From Glandiceps talaboti (taxonomy: Eukaryota > Hemichordata > Enteropneusta > Spengelidae), in contig NC_135552.1 in the NCBI RefSeq assembly GCF_964340395.1, positions 3,839,701-3,877,200 of the forward strand: DNA of 37,500 bases, given 5' to 3'. Positions 12,827-26,748 of the stretch are shown here, one piece after another. How positions within the stretch are numbered: the first letter of the stretch is position 1; each line of letters opens with the position of its first letter. A program made the translations under genes and the position numbers. Below the pieces are notes generated by a model. The model saw nothing but the letters and a program-made list of their open reading frames with translations, had not been told where the DNA came from and did no database searches.

Positions 12827-12912
12827 TGTATGTATGTATGTGGGTCTCTAATATGTGTAATATGTGTATGTGTGTGTCTGTATAATGTATGTATGTATGT
12901 ATGCATGCATGT
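12797..12912. repeat. (TATG)n microsatellite
   Basis: About 11 perfect TATG units at 12797-12840, then a TG-rich transition and a second short run near 12885-12912. It forms the 3' tail of the RLE-type LINE and abuts the next LINE fragment. Confidence 0.9.
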
Positions 12913-14142
12913 ATTTCGCAATGTACATTGATGGCTTAGCAACATAATTAAATCAGTCTGGTGCGGGCGTAAAACTTGGTGACGATACAATCACTTTACT
13001 ATTATATGCTGATGATATAGTCCTGATTCAGAAGTAAATTTACAACGTTTGCTCGACATTGTTCACTCATACTGTACTAAATAGAGACTTCGGCTAAGCC
13101 AGGAAAAAACCTTAATCGTTCATTTTAGGAGAAACGGTACACCAAGTACACAAATTTCGGTTTAACTGTGGTCCTATGCATGTTGGTGTAACGACTAAAT
13201 ATAAATATTTAGGAATTTAGAAATATTTAGGAATGTATTTTAGTGAACATCTCGATCCAAATGTTATCACATCTCACCTCGCCGAGTCAGCGTCTAAAGC
13301 TCTTGGTACTATTATTGCAAAGTGTAAAATGTACGACGGAATGTCTCACCAGATGTACACAAAGTTGATACGTTGGTTGTCCCGATCCTTGGCACAAGAG
13401 TTCAATAAATAGTATATCGATAAAGTCTTAACAGCGTGCAATGAGATCGTATCTTGGAGTGGGGATATCAAGCCCGATTGTTTCACTGTATGGTGATATG
13501 GGGTGGATGTCAAGTGAATATAGACGTAAAAAATATTTAAAAAGTTATTCGATTGTGGGCTCGAATACAGAGATTACCAGACACGAGATTGACAAAACGA
13601 GTATTTCGTAACGATCAGATATGGATGAAACGAGCAAAATGTGTGTTTAGAGAAGCAGGACTCCTACATATTTTTGAGTCTAGAAATGACCAAAACGTTA
13701 GTATCAATGTTATTTTAGAGCAAGCAAAACAGAAACTGAAATCAAACGAACTGGTAAATTGGAGAATTAATTGTTTAAGTAAACCAAAACTTAGAACATA
13801 CTAAACACACCTATACTACTGATCCTTATTTACTGTTCAATATTCCACATATATAAGTACCGGTCAGTGATCGCAAGGCTGCGTAAAGGGTTATTACCTT
13901 TGAGAATCGAAACTGGGCGATATTCTAACTTACAGGTGGAAGAAAGAAAATGTATTGTATGTACTGACAATGTTGTAGACTGTATAATGATATACGACCA
14001 CGGTTTATGAAGGCAAATTACTGGTTCAAAACCAAGTGATGAGAAACTTGCACAACTATTCTCGCGAAACTACATTAAATCATTCTCGAAGTGTTTATAT
14101 GAAATGCTCATGAGGAGAAGGAAAGCAATTTCAGTTACATAA
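12908..14142 (+). mobile_element. degenerate LINE fragment (RT C-terminal part)
   Basis: Translation across several frames gives YIDGLA, SGAGVKLGDDTITLLLYADD (catalytic YADD at 13005-13016), KYLGMYFSEHLDPN, WARIQRLPDTRLTKRVF (13555-13605), RLRKGLLPLRIETGRY and a terminal FSKCLYEMLMRRRKAISVT with stop TAA at 14140. This order (RT palm, thumb, basic C-terminus ending in an RRR helix) is typical of an endonuclease-type non-LTR retrotransposon. Many stops and frameshifts, including a small internal duplication of KYLG near 13200-13235, make it a fossil. I cannot name the clade. Confidence 0.8.
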
Positions 14143-14413
14143 TCCTCCTCATTAGGAATAGTGGTTCATATTTGTTCTGTTGTTGTTGTTGTTCTAAACG
14201 ACACCAACAACACCGACGATTATTTGAGGGGAAAGGCGATAGGCTTACGATTTCCATTTTTCTTGAATACCACACGTGGAGACACTTTTGGTACGAGTGA
14301 CTCATAAGCCAATTATTTGGCTGGGGTATCACATAATTACTAACTTGTATATTACAAAGAATTTTCTCTTTGAGTACTGTATGTATGTGAAACGGTGTCA
14401 CTATAATAAAATA
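14143..14413 (+). other. probable LINE 3' UTR
   Basis: Non-coding stretch between the LINE stop and a (TATG)n tract. It has a short (GTT)n run at 14177-14194 and ends ACTATAATAAAATAG right before the microsatellite, as a LINE 3' end would. Confidence 0.5.
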
Positions 14414-14562
14414 GTATGTATGTATGTATGTATGTATGTATGTATGTATGTATGTATGTATGTATGTATGTATGTATGTATGAATGTATGTATGTATGTA
14501 TGTATGTATGTATGTATGTATGTATGTATGTATGTATGTATGTATGTATGTATGTATGTATG
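14414..14562. repeat. (TATG)n microsatellite, about 149 bp
   Basis: Long, nearly perfect TATG tract with one TGAA interruption near 14482. It joins directly to the 5' boundary of H3 unit 2 (TGTTGATTGATAGACAC). Apparent ORFs here (poly-YVCM or HTYI) are microsatellite artefacts. Confidence 0.97.
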
Positions 14563-15362
<800 letters not shown>

Positions 15363-15394
15363 ACCGTGTGCCTCTAGCATACACAAAACCAAAC

Positions 15395-15410
15395 GGTCCT
15401 TTTCAGGACC
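15395..15410 (+). terminator. histone mRNA 3' stem-loop, copy 2
   Basis: GGTCCTTTTCAGGACC, identical to copy 1, with the downstream AAAAAGAGAA at 15423-15432. AATAAA at 15510-15515 may act as a back-up signal. Confidence 0.95.
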
Positions 15411-15515
15411 TCCACATCCTCCAAAAAGAGAACTACCATACCATTCATATGCATTCTATGGATTTATCTAGCATTACCCTCCTGTTTAAAAAAAGAAAAA
15501 TATACAATGAATAAA

Positions 15516-16089
15516 CCTCCGCCCGCCTTCATGATTCGATCATAGACTTGTGCTTTTCACTGTCCTTTTATTTCGATAGACTAGAATATCACACGGACTA
15601 GACAGTAAGGTTACACATTCTACATGCTTTCACTTACTTTGCTTTACCGCTAAAAGTACCACCACACATTTGTTTATACAAATGCTAATAGTAGGCTTCA
15701 GTCATGGGGTACTGCTGTTCTTGTTCTTCCTACCTGCATGCGTCAATGTATCTCAGTTTGCGATTAATATCTAGGGGTGAAAGCTATTTGGAAGATAATG
15801 ATCACATGTTATCAAAATTGATATATTGCCAAAGCGATGACCGGTGATTGAATAATGGCCCGTGTACATTAAATTAAATTATATTCTGTATATATTCATG
15901 GTTCGTCGTGCTACTGTCATCATCCATGCATTAACCTATGATGTCCAGTAATGGCGCCCGAAACGCCACTTAACAAAGAAAGTTCTGTCTTTTGACATAA
16001 AACACATTCGGTCATCCATTTGATATGAATGCCTTCCGTCATTTAATGCATGGTACTTCAAGATTCGTGTGTCTTGGAAAGATATTATA
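15516..16089 (+). repeat. H3 unit 3' flank (copy 2)
   Basis: Non-coding. The first part is shared with 11370-11690 and the whole with 19010-19667 (landmarks GCTTCAGTCATGG, CCTACCTGCATGCGTCA, ATGACCGGTGATTGAAT, GGCGCCCGAAACGCCACTT). It is part of the duplicated H3 unit, and no gene is seen. Confidence 0.8.
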
Positions 16090-17578
16090 CGCTCAATATG
16101 AAGATGAACGCTTAAGGTCATTAATAAAATGCTGTATGAGCATCAATATGCCTCCAGAAAAAAGTACAGAACAAAACTGTCATTAATTTCGTGAATTATC
16201 TCCTGAAGCAGACGATGATTACTCCTGGCATTTTCATTGATTTCTCTATAACTTTTGATACTATCAACCATGATATATTGTCTAAATTTGATCATTATGG
16301 CATTAGAGGTGTACCCCTGGATATGGTTTCAGAACTACTTACGTAATCGTCAGCAGTATGTTAACTCTGACGGTGTCAACTCGATTTACTTGCCTATTTC
16401 GTGTGGACTTCCACAGGGATCGGTTTTAGGCCCTACATTGTTTTTATTTATATATTAATGATCTCCCACTCTCGCAGCGTCATCATTTTTCGACTTCAGA
16501 TTGTTTGCAGACGACTCTTTTCCATACATTCCCTCAAAATCTAAACAACATTGACATCTCATTGGTGAACAATGAGTTTGAAAATCTGATGGATTGGTGT
16601 ACTTCAAATAAGCTCGATATCAATGAGAAAAAGACAAAATTCATGTTTATTAGAGGCCGTAGAAAACAACTGAATGTTAGTGGAACCTTGTGCATTAATG
16701 AAAATGTCATGAGCAAATTGACTCTACATCTTTTTGTTGGCATTGTCTTTGGCAATCATCTACAGTGGAATATGGACACTTATACTGTAAATAACTACGA
16801 CGAAAAATAGGAGCCCGAAATATATTAATTTCGTTCAACCACAGATATCATATCGTATAGAAATTTGGGGAAACTGTTTTCCCTTCTATTTGAATTGTAT
16901 TTTCTTAACTCAAAAAATTGCTGTCCGTGTAATTTCACATAGCCATGGCCAGTTTAGGACTCACTCTTCACCACTTTTCAATAAGCTAGAAAGTCTCGAT
17001 GTATATAAGCTGCATAGGTTTTTGGTCAATACCTTTGTTTCTGTTTTGCTGCACAATAATTTACCACACTCTATTAATGAATACCGCAATGTGTGTTAAA
17101 CTATGACAACAATACTCGACAAAAAGACCATGACAATTTATGTGTACCTTCTGTTAAAACATATATTATGGCAAACAATCAATGACATACACAGGTGCAA
17201 TCACATGGAATTCAATACAACACAGTGCCAGAGATGAACCGGGAAGACAGTGATTCATGCCATCATTACGTAAAGATTTTTTAAAAGCGTATACCGCATA
17301 AGTGTATAGTTTTAATGTAATATATGCTTTCCTTTCATTTTGCCCCCCAGAGATATGTGGTGGTGGTGGTGGTGGTGGGGGGGGGGGGGTAACTTGTCTG
17401 TGATTTTGTATATGTATTTACACCCTAAATTTGAACTGTTTCCAGGGGTCAGACACGATTAGCATCGCTATTTTCTGATTCCTGTTATCCGATCTGATTG
17501 TTTGCTTCTTTGTATTTACATTTGTGATGTCATATTTCTTTTCTCTTTTTGATCGGATAATAAAAGGTATCGTATCGT
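16090..17578 (+). mobile_element. CR1/Jockey-like LINE fragment, copy 1
   Basis: Reverse-transcriptase fragments in broken frames: FDTINHDILSKFDHYGIRG (from about 16255), WFQNYLRNRQQYV, SCGLPQGSVLGPTLFLFIY and FADD at 16504-16515, then LDINEKKTKFMFI. GLPQGSVLGP and FADD are RT palm motifs. The frame shifts between them and stops interrupt the thumb. The region ends GGATAATAAAAGGTATCGTATCGTA near 17550-17576, which looks like a LINE 3' end with a short GTATC tail. A G-run lies at 17379. A second copy is at 20098-20925. Confidence 0.82.
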
Positions 17579-18060
17579 AAAGAATTATGTTTACTTTTGC
17601 GTGTACTCCTCTGTAAAGCCGTCTCTGGGAGTCCCCCCCCCACCCTCCATCCCATTGTTCAAATCATGGTAAAATATATCTCATAGTATTGCTAATGCGC
17701 GCATTTATAAAAGTTACTTTCACGACAGCATGCTGCAACACACGATAGTAAAGCAAGTACGTGTATGTACGTCGACAGTGCCACCCAATGACAAGGAGAA
17801 ACTTGATACGCAATATAATGTCACCTTTTTCACTGTTATATGTAAGCAATAGACATGACGGTCCATGGCAAGTATTTACTCAAACATACATATAAGGCCT
17901 TAAAATTGTTTGGTTCCGATTGTCTGACCCCACCTAGTTTTTCACGCCGATCCTAAGCAATAGTTTACGTATTCGAGAAAAAATAATAAAATCGCAACAA
18001 TAGTGAAGTATCTCTCGCAAGAAATAGTAGATGCAGAAACTGACATCAATTTGGAACTGG
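17579..18060. other. spacer, nothing recognised
   Basis: Between the LINE 3' end and H3 unit 3. No coding similarity. A C-run lies at about 17633. It ends GTGTATGTAAGAAAA, a vestige of the (TATG)n boundary seen at the other units. Confidence 0.5.
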
Positions 18061-18863
<803 letters not shown>

Positions 18864-18894
18864 ACCGTGTGCCTCTAGCATACGCAAACCAAAC

Positions 18895-18910
18895 GGTCCT
18901 TTTCAGGACC
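18895..18910 (+). terminator. histone mRNA 3' stem-loop, copy 3
   Basis: GGTCCTTTTCAGGACC with downstream AAAAAGAGAA at 18923-18932 and AATAAA at 18992-18997. Confidence 0.95.
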
Positions 18911-19009
18911 TCCACATCCTCCAAAAAGAGAACTACCATACCATTCATTCTATGGATTTATCTAGCATTACCCTCGTGTTTAAATACAATGAATAAACCT
19001 CTGCCCGCC

Positions 19010-19667
19010 CGCATGATTCAATCCTAGATCTTTTCTTTTCACTGTCCTTTTATTTCGATAGGCCATGGATGTATTAGGGAGACATCCATGGATATACTAG
19101 AATCGAATATGACACGGGCTGGACAGTAAGGTTACACATTCTACATGTACATGCTTTCACTTGCTCCACATACTTTACTTTATCGCTAAAAGTACCACCA
19201 CACATTTGATTATACAAATACTAATAGTAGGCTTCAGTCATGGAGTACTGCTGTTCCTGTCCTTCCTACCTGCATGCGTCAATGTATCTCAGTTTACGAT
19301 TGATATCTAGGGGTGAAAGCTAGTTGTTTAATAGAGCTTTGGAAAGAGAACGTTATCCAAATTAAGATATCGCCAAAGCATAGACCCTCCACCAACGTGG
19401 TATATGTCCAAAGCGATGACCGGTGATTGAATCATGGCCCGTGTACATTGAATTAAATTATATTCTGTATTTATTCTTGGTTCGTTATGCTGCTGTCATT
19501 TAGCATCCATGATGTCCAGTAATGGCGCCCGAAACGCCACTTTCTAAAGAAAGTTCTGTCTTCTGACATAAAACACATTCGGTCGTCCCTTTGATATGAA
19601 TGCCTTCCGACATTTAATGCATGGAACTTCAAGTTTCGTTTGTGTTGGAAAGTTAAGATATTATACG
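19010..19667 (+). repeat. H3 unit 3' flank (copy 3)
   Basis: Paralogous to 15520-16089. It differs by a small hairpin insertion near 19061-19095 (CCATGGATGT at 19063 and ACATCCATGG at 19082, a perfect 10-bp inverted repeat) that copies 1 and 2 lack. No gene is seen. Confidence 0.8.
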
Positions 19668-20097
19668 ACGACTTATCGGGAAATTTTCTGGAGAAGACCT
19701 ATCATCGATCTGGTTACTGACGGTGTCCAAACTGGTTTCACTCCATCGTCCTAGCTTATTTAGTATTTTAAATTCACTTTAGAGTCCTAGTGTGAACAAC
19801 GTATTACGTTTGAACTGTACATAATATAGTCTGAGTATTTCAATGTGAACCGACTATGTAGCTATTATTATGTGCCATCAAATTAAATATGTCCGCAACT
19901 ACCCAAATCCCTTATTTTACACTATATACATGTAATGGAAATCACAAGTCAAGACATTGTCTGCCCATGGTCAGACTCGACAACAATTTTACGTGTACTA
20001 ACACCGCTACATTTTATCGCCGCTACGTTTATATCTCACACATGTTGCTAAATCTTAAATTGAAGTAGAATTGTTGAATTTTAGTCCACTGTCTGTC
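19668..20097. other. 430-bp segment unique to H3 unit 3
   Basis: In unit 2, GATATTATACG joins straight to CTCAATATGAAGATG. In unit 3 about 430 bp lies between them. The segment has no ORF with similarity and no obvious inverted ends or target duplication. It is either an insertion here or a deletion in unit 2. Confidence 0.7.
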
Positions 20098-20925
20098 TCA
20101 ATATGAAGATGAACGCTTAAGGTCATTAATAAAATACTGTATGAGCATCAATATGCCTCCAGAAAAAAAAATACAGCACAAAACTGTGTCGTTAATTTAG
20201 TGAATTATCTCCTGAAGCAGACGATGATTAACCGAGGTATTTTCATTGATTTCTCTATAGAGCTTTTGATACTATCAACCATGATATATTGTCTAAATTT
20301 GATCATTATGGCATTAGAGGTGTACCCCTGGATATGGTTTCAGAACTACTTACGTAATCGTCAGCAGTATGTTAACTCTGACGGTGTCAACTCGATTTAC
20401 TTGCCTATTTCGTGTGGACTTCCACAGGGATCGGTTTTAGGCCCTACAGTGTTTTTATTTATATATCAATGATCTTCCACTCTCTACTCGCAGCGTCATC
20501 ATTTTTCGACTTCAGATTGTTTGCAGACGACTCTTTTCCATACATTCCCTCAAAATCTAAACAACATTGACATCTCATTGGTGAACAATGAGTTTGAAAA
20601 TCTGATGGATTGGTGTACTTCAAATAAACTCGATATCAATGAGAAAAAGACAAAATTCATGTTTATTAGAGGCCGTAGAAAACAACTGAATGTTAGTGGA
20701 ACCTTGTGCATTAATGAAAATGTCATGAGCAAATTGACTCTACATCTTTTTGTTGGCATTGTCTTTGCAATCATCTACTGTGGAATATGGACACTGATAC
20801 TGTAAATAACTACGACGAAAAATAGGAGCCCGAAATATATTAATTTTACTGTACAAGACTTTCGTTCAACCACAGATATCATACAGTATAGAAGTTTGAA
20901 TTGTATTTTCTTAACTCAAAAAATT
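20098..20925 (+). mobile_element. CR1/Jockey-like LINE fragment, copy 2
   Basis: Nearly identical to 16090-16910. It has the same GLPQGSVLGPT block, FADD at 20520-20531 and LDINEKKTKFMFI, with the same frame breaks, so it was copied after the element had decayed, as part of the H3 unit. Similarity stops near 20925 (AAAAAATTTCCCATCC). Confidence 0.82.
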
Positions 20926-20973
20926 TCCCATCCACCCCCTGTATCTCGTAATCGTTTATTGTCACAAACCATG

Positions 20974-21028
20974 CTATGTATGTATGTATGTATGTATGTA
21001 TGTATGTATGTATGTATGTATGTATGTG
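20974..21028. repeat. (TATG)n microsatellite, left flank of RLE-type LINE
   Basis: About 13 TATG units ending TATGTGTG. The tract sits exactly at the 5' truncation point of the LINE that follows. Confidence 0.95.
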
Positions 21029-22919
21029 TGTCCTCATGGTAGAGTTCATACACCAAATCCAGTGCAAGGCTATGTTGACGATCTAGATTTCATCGCTAAC
21101 TCTGAACAAGAATTAAACACTATGACTACAAAAACAGATTCATTCATGGCAGTCAGTGGTATGCAAATTAAACATCGCATATGTGGGATATTGCATGGTC
21201 AGCGAACTGGAAACAACTGGAAAAAGAATGAAAAGACCGGAGATACACAAGTATCAATTCAAAATGCCCGTATACCAATGTATGAGCGCAAACAAGCGTA
21301 TACATATCTCGGCTACCAAATGAATATTGAAAACTCTTGCAACAATGAACAAGTAAATATACTTATATCGGAATTTAAAGAAACCATGACAAAGACAGAC
21401 GCATCACTGTTACCAACTTCTGCAAAACTTTCGGCTGTCAACGTAATGTGCATGTCAAAGCTGAATGTTTACTAGTATCCAAATCTAATCTTCACAGAAA
21501 AGAACCTAATGGAAATTGAAAATGAAATCGTCGGACATGTAAGGCATTGGTTCAACTTGAACTCGTTTTCTACAAGGTCATTCTTTTTCACTCCAAAATC
21601 TGCAGGAGGATTAGGGGTAATCAGTCCTCGTGTTATTTATTATGCGAAACGCCTTTCATTTTATTTATCTGTTTTGAATAACGACGATCCAAATGTACGA
21701 CAGGCAGCACGACATTCACTCAAGTTACATATGGAGAAACGGAAAGCTATACCTATACACGACGATGATTGTCCGAATTTTGCAGGATATGTTATCAACA
21801 ATACCGGTAACATAGCAAAGCAGTCTAAAGTTAACTGGCCAAAGTCAATTTGGGTAAATCTGCATGAAATGTGCAAGCGTCAGCACATTTCCTTGATTAA
21901 AGGAGACGATAAATACCTCTACGAAATGGCAGTAGACGAGGAAGTGTTAATAACCTTCGAATCGCCAGACAAGTTCTACACAACATTTAAACAGCAGCTG
22001 CTGTAGCAATATCAATCCGAGTTTAAGGCGAAATCTTCACAGGGAAGAGTGACTCGAGAGGCAGGGAAAGTAAATCATGGTGTATCGTCCACTTACCTCA
22101 ACAATCACAAGATTGACGATAATCTGAGATCATTTGTCGCAAGAGGTCGTTTACAGCTCCTGGAGTGCGAAAGTCTCATGACCCTGTACTATCCATAGTC
22201 GTACACTAAATCATGTAAAATATGCAATCATCCCACTGAAACAGTATCACACATTTTGAATGGCTGTACGAAATTCCAGAAACTATACCAACAAAGACAC
22301 AATAGAATAGTTGATTTAATCTTCGGTAAAATCGCGAACAGTAATCCTGGCAAGGAGACATTTAAAGACACTAAAACCTGAAATGTTTGATGCCCATATG
22401 AGAACTTTTGAACATCGGCATAAACGACCAGACATTACTATCACCGATAAACAGAACAAACATGCAATATTAGTTGAAGTGTCCGTACCCTTTGATGTAC
22501 ATATTTCATTGTGTTTTCAGAAGAAGTTCGACAAATATTTTCCACTGTCACTAATCTAATAAACACTACAGGCTTTCGTTCAGAAATAATAGTTATTGTC
22601 ATTGGAAGTCTCGAAAATATACATCATAATTTCACAAGTGGTTTGATCAAAGCTGATTTAAATAGAAGGAATTCCAAGTCCATCACCAAATAGTGTGGTG
22701 TAAGCTCAATAATAGGTTCTTACAAAATTTGGAGATTGAGATGTAGGTACTATAACAACCAGATATCACGTGAACGTTTGTCATAGGTGACCAAGAGAAA
22801 CTCGTTCACTAGTCAGTATGATTCCCTGCAAGGTATTGTGTGTGTATTCTGTAAAGGAATTATGTAAATACTTTACCTGTACATGCTATTTTCATGTAAG
22901 TTGGAAATAAAAGAATTTG

Positions 22920-22922
<3 letters not shown>
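21029..22922 (+). mobile_element. RLE-type LINE, 3' half (R2/R4/NeSL-like)
   Basis: Longest copy of this family. In order: RT active site YVDDLDFIAN (YVDD at 21071-21082), YTYLGYQMN, a long thumb/linker read in the frame 21509-22006 (FFTPKSAGGLGVISPRV), SFVARGRLQLL, a complete CX2CX8HX4C motif (22214-22267), RPD at 22425-22433 and AILVEVSVPFDVHI. These last elements are the restriction-like endonuclease of R2-type elements and lie C-terminal to the RT, as in that group. In-frame stops (near 21473, 22006 and 22197) and frameshifts near 22370 make it inactive. The 3' end is GGAAATAAAAGAATTTGATA, then (TATG)n. Clade within the RLE group is not resolved. Confidence 0.85.
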
Positions 22923-22952
<30 letters not shown>

Positions 22953-22997
22953 TGTATGTATGTACGTACGTACGTACGTATGTATGTATGTATGTAT
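22923..22997. repeat. (TATG)n microsatellite, right flank of RLE-type LINE
   Basis: About 18 units including an internal block of TACG variants at 22963-22978, which makes this tract distinguishable from the others. Confidence 0.95.
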
Positions 22998-23558
22998 TGC
23001 TCCCATTGTCATTTGATTGTATATATCGATTTTCAGTGAATTTCTCTCAGAACGATCGTATTTTCAGAGTCTTCCACATTGTTTTTATTAATACCACTTT
23101 TTTTCTGATGCATTCACCTTTGCATTTGGGCCGGTGGCCGTGAAACAAAAAAAATCAATGTAAAATCTTCAACCAGTGGGCCTGACGCCCACAGAACCGT
23201 ACATCACAAGTAATAACACGATTAATCAGCACATTTTGGCTGTCAAAAAGACGTAACATAAACCTAAATGCCGCCTTTCTTCTCAAAACAGAGAGAGAAT
23301 TAACTGAATTGGAAACAAACATGTTAGATGCACTGGCAGAAGTTGGAAGTCCTATCAGTCTCTGGAACGCATTGTTGTGACAGGCAATTATATTTTGCAT
23401 ACTACTTACATTGAAGTCACACCATAAATGGTTTCCGTAAATGTTATTGCAAAACGCTGTGAGGAGACGCAGTTTCACCGATATAGTACATGCAGAAAGC
23501 TTTCTCAATAAAAAGTTGGCTCTACCACAAAGTGCTCTATGCTGTTGCAAAATATCCC
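22998..23558 (-). mobile_element. LINE C-terminal fragment, minus strand
   Basis: Minus-strand translation of 23155-23558 gives QQHRALCGRANFLLRKL, KLRLLTAFCNNIYGNHLWC, HNNAFQRLIGLP, ASASNMFV and FMLRLFDSQNVLINRV. This is the conserved region after the RT in CR1/L2-like LINEs (ARANxLLRKF, AFCxxLYGxxLW, YNNAFRxLxxLP, SASxMFV). The rest (22998-23154) is probably its 3' UTR. It is bounded on both sides by (TATG)n. No RT domain is left. Confidence 0.78.
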
Positions 23559-23579
23559 GTATGTATGTATGTATGTATG

Positions 23580-23609
<30 letters not shown>
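23559..23609. repeat. (TATG)n microsatellite before H3 unit 4
   Basis: About 12 units, then TAAGAAAATGTTGATTGATA, the start of the H3 unit as in copies 2 and 3. Confidence 0.95.
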
Positions 23610-24424
<815 letters not shown>

Positions 24425-24455
24425 ACCGTGTGCCTCTAGCATACACAAACCAAAC

Positions 24456-24471
24456 GGTCCTTTTCAGGACC
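24456..24471 (+). terminator. histone mRNA 3' stem-loop, copy 4
   Basis: GGTCCTTTTCAGGACC with downstream AAAAAGAGAA at 24484-24493. No AATAAA follows within about 300 bases, unlike copies 1-3. Confidence 0.95.
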
Positions 24472-24509
24472 ATCACATCCTCCAAAAAGAGAACTACCAA
24501 ATCATTACT

Positions 24510-24839
24510 AATATATATATATTTCTCGAATAAGTACACACACATGTACACACAACCCTGTGATCTGCCAGCACAACTTAGGTGTGAGCACCCAAGTTCT
24601 CTAATATAGGAAAGTGTTTTTTTTTTATTTTCAAAATAAGATGGTTGAACGGTATGTTGAAAGATGGGTCTCCAAGAAGTGTCTGCTTAGTAGACAATGC
24701 CAATGGTTCATTAAGAGCTTTCCCCCACAAGAGAAGTAAACTTCTCCAATTAACAACAACAACAACACATTCACAATTTTTGTCCACTCATCGTTTTGAA
24801 TGTCAAGAAAACTTGCAAAATAAATTATAGCCTTAGTGA
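24510..24839. other. spacer, nothing recognised
   Basis: Begins with a short AT run (24511-24521). An open frame at 24645-24830 has no family I recognise and spans a small (AAC)n run. No repeat or RNA gene is seen. Confidence 0.4.
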
Positions 24840-26010
24840 TCTGATGTCAATCTTTTCCTGATATGCCTAGTTTTGCATTCATTAAGACGTGTTAGTTTGC
24901 CACAATTAAGAAAATTACCAATTGGTAACTCTGGCCTTACAATCTCTGCCTTACCCTTTTTTCCATGGTGTCGGAATCGAATGCAAAATGCCGTACCAAC
25001 ATAAAAGATTATAGTGATTACACCCTAGACGAGGGAGTTCCTCCCAGCCTTTCATCTTATTTTCTTCGTTAAAAATGTCAGCAACAAATACAATTCCTAT
25101 TCCATATAAAAACTGGTTAAAGACAGACTTATAATTCACGAGAATTTCTGAATTGTTCCAGATAACTTGGTGTTCTGTCGGGAGATTAGAAATATAATTG
25201 ATTTCACTCCAACATTCAAGGCTTTCCTTAAAGAGACTTGGAAGTACAACTGGCAATAACTTATTGACATTATAATTACATCGCAAAATAAGCTTACCAC
25301 CAATAGGCCTCAGAAAGAAGTCTAAAATTAATTTCCATCGGTGTTTGAAAATCGTCAACATGCGTGGTATCTACTTAGCCAAGTTACAAAGCAAATATAT
25401 CAACCATACCTAACCCCCCCCCCCATCATTAATATCACCAATCAGTGTGTTTCTACTAATTCTATCCGGACCTTTCCATATGAACCGGTGGATATGACTA
25501 TTTAATTTTTTATATCCCTTTTCTTGACTTGGATGAGATTAAAAATATACAGAAACTTTGGGATAATAAGTGATTTTATGATTTGAATCTTACCAATCAA
25601 AGTTAGCCCTATAGAGTTCCACAGATTGAGTAAACGATGCATAGAATTAAGCGGGGCCGATATATTTTCCGAATATGCAAGTGAAGTGTTGTAGGGAAAG
25701 AATATTCCGACAATTTTTATTGGCGTTTTAGGCCACTTGAAGTCAAAGGGCTCATCCTGTCTATGCCTCCATTTACCCAGCCACATTGCTTCTGTTTTAC
25801 AACGGTTGAGAGAGAGAACAGAAGCAGAATGGAAATCACACAGAAGAGACATAAGATTTACTACAGAGTCTTCGTCTGATATAAAACATGTTAAATCGTC
25901 CGCAAATGCTGAATTCTTGACCTGTGTACCTGAAATGTCTATGCCCTTTATGGAATCTCTTTGAATAATTGATACTAAAAGTATTTCTAAACCTAAGGGT
26001 GCATCATCAG
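24840..26010 (-). mobile_element. L1/Tx1-like LINE fragment, minus strand
   Basis: Read on the minus strand from about 26010: KGIDISGTQVKNSAFADD (FADD codons at 25906-25895), LSLNRCKTEAMWLGKWR, IKIVGIFFPYN, LNLWNSIGLTLIGKIQIIKSLIIPKFLYI, then after a stop and frame change LFKESLECWSEINY and FVADIFNEENKMKGWEEL. The series FADD, N-x-KTE-x-MWLG, K-I-GI-F, LTL-GKI-IIKSL is the palm and thumb of L1/Tx1-type RT. It lacks the endonuclease and N-terminal RT parts and is interrupted near 25490-25380 (C-run at 25412), so it is dead. Confidence 0.85.
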
Positions 26011-26409
26011 TTTGTAATTAGTTTTGGGTTTCTTACTTTTATTTCATTCTATCTAAATGTTCTACAATATTCTATCGAAAGTACTAATAAACGTTGAACC
26101 CTATGATTCTGGAGAACTATTAAACATACACAACATGCCGTCACGTCAACAACGTTTAGTTATTTTTAGTGTATACTAGTATTTTGTACATTAAAAAGTG
26201 AGCTACGCTTCCTGAGATTGTACCAAGTTACTGACGAAGTGACCGAGATTTTCAATATTGAAGGTAGTCTACATTTCGACTAAATAATAGAGTAGCCTTG
26301 AATAGCAATGATAATATAGATTCATATAAAATGTGTCTCATATTTGTAAACATTAGGGAGCGTTCATGAACTACAGGGGGGGGGGGGGCGAGGGTCTGAT
26401 TTCCAAGCA
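26011..26409. other. spacer, nothing recognised
   Basis: AT-rich with no ORF. Near its end GGGAGCGTTCATGAACTACA leads into a G-run (26378), a start seen in some dispersed repeats. Confidence 0.4.
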
Positions 26410-26748
26410 ATGGCTCCCCCCCCCAATTTCCTTTCTCTAAAACATTACTCTGCCTTATTCGAATATTTAAATAACGTGGTTGAGGAGCTGTCAGACGTGG
26501 AAAGGAACACGAGTCTCAGAATCACTGATAAGGAATCCAAAGGACTCTATCCCACCGCTGCCACCACATTGGCAATTTTAAAGGCGTTGGTTCTTTCCCC
26601 CTACTACCACCACAGTGAATTTGAATGAAAGCACTGTATTAATAAATTCCCGTATTTGACTCTGATTGACAAAGCTGAAGGCCACAACTCCCAAATCGAT
26701 GTCCTAGATGGGCGCACTATCGACACTACTGACGTCACTGTGGACTGA
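26410..26748 (+). pseudogene. unrecognised ORF interrupted by one in-frame TGA
   Basis: Open from ATG at 26410 to TGA at 26626-26628. The same frame then continues with plausible protein (INKFPYLTLIDKAEGH, IDVLDG) to a TGA at 26746-26748. Composition looks coding (SLRITDKESKGLYPTAATT), unlike the surrounding sequence. I do not recognise the family. It is most likely a fragment of a dispersed gene or mobile element with one nonsense mutation. No promoter, intron or poly(A) signal could be assigned. Confidence 0.35.

Noticed and set aside
26231-26265. CTGACGA at 26231 as a second hammerhead
   Set aside because: No GAAA box follows at a suitable distance and no stem II can form.
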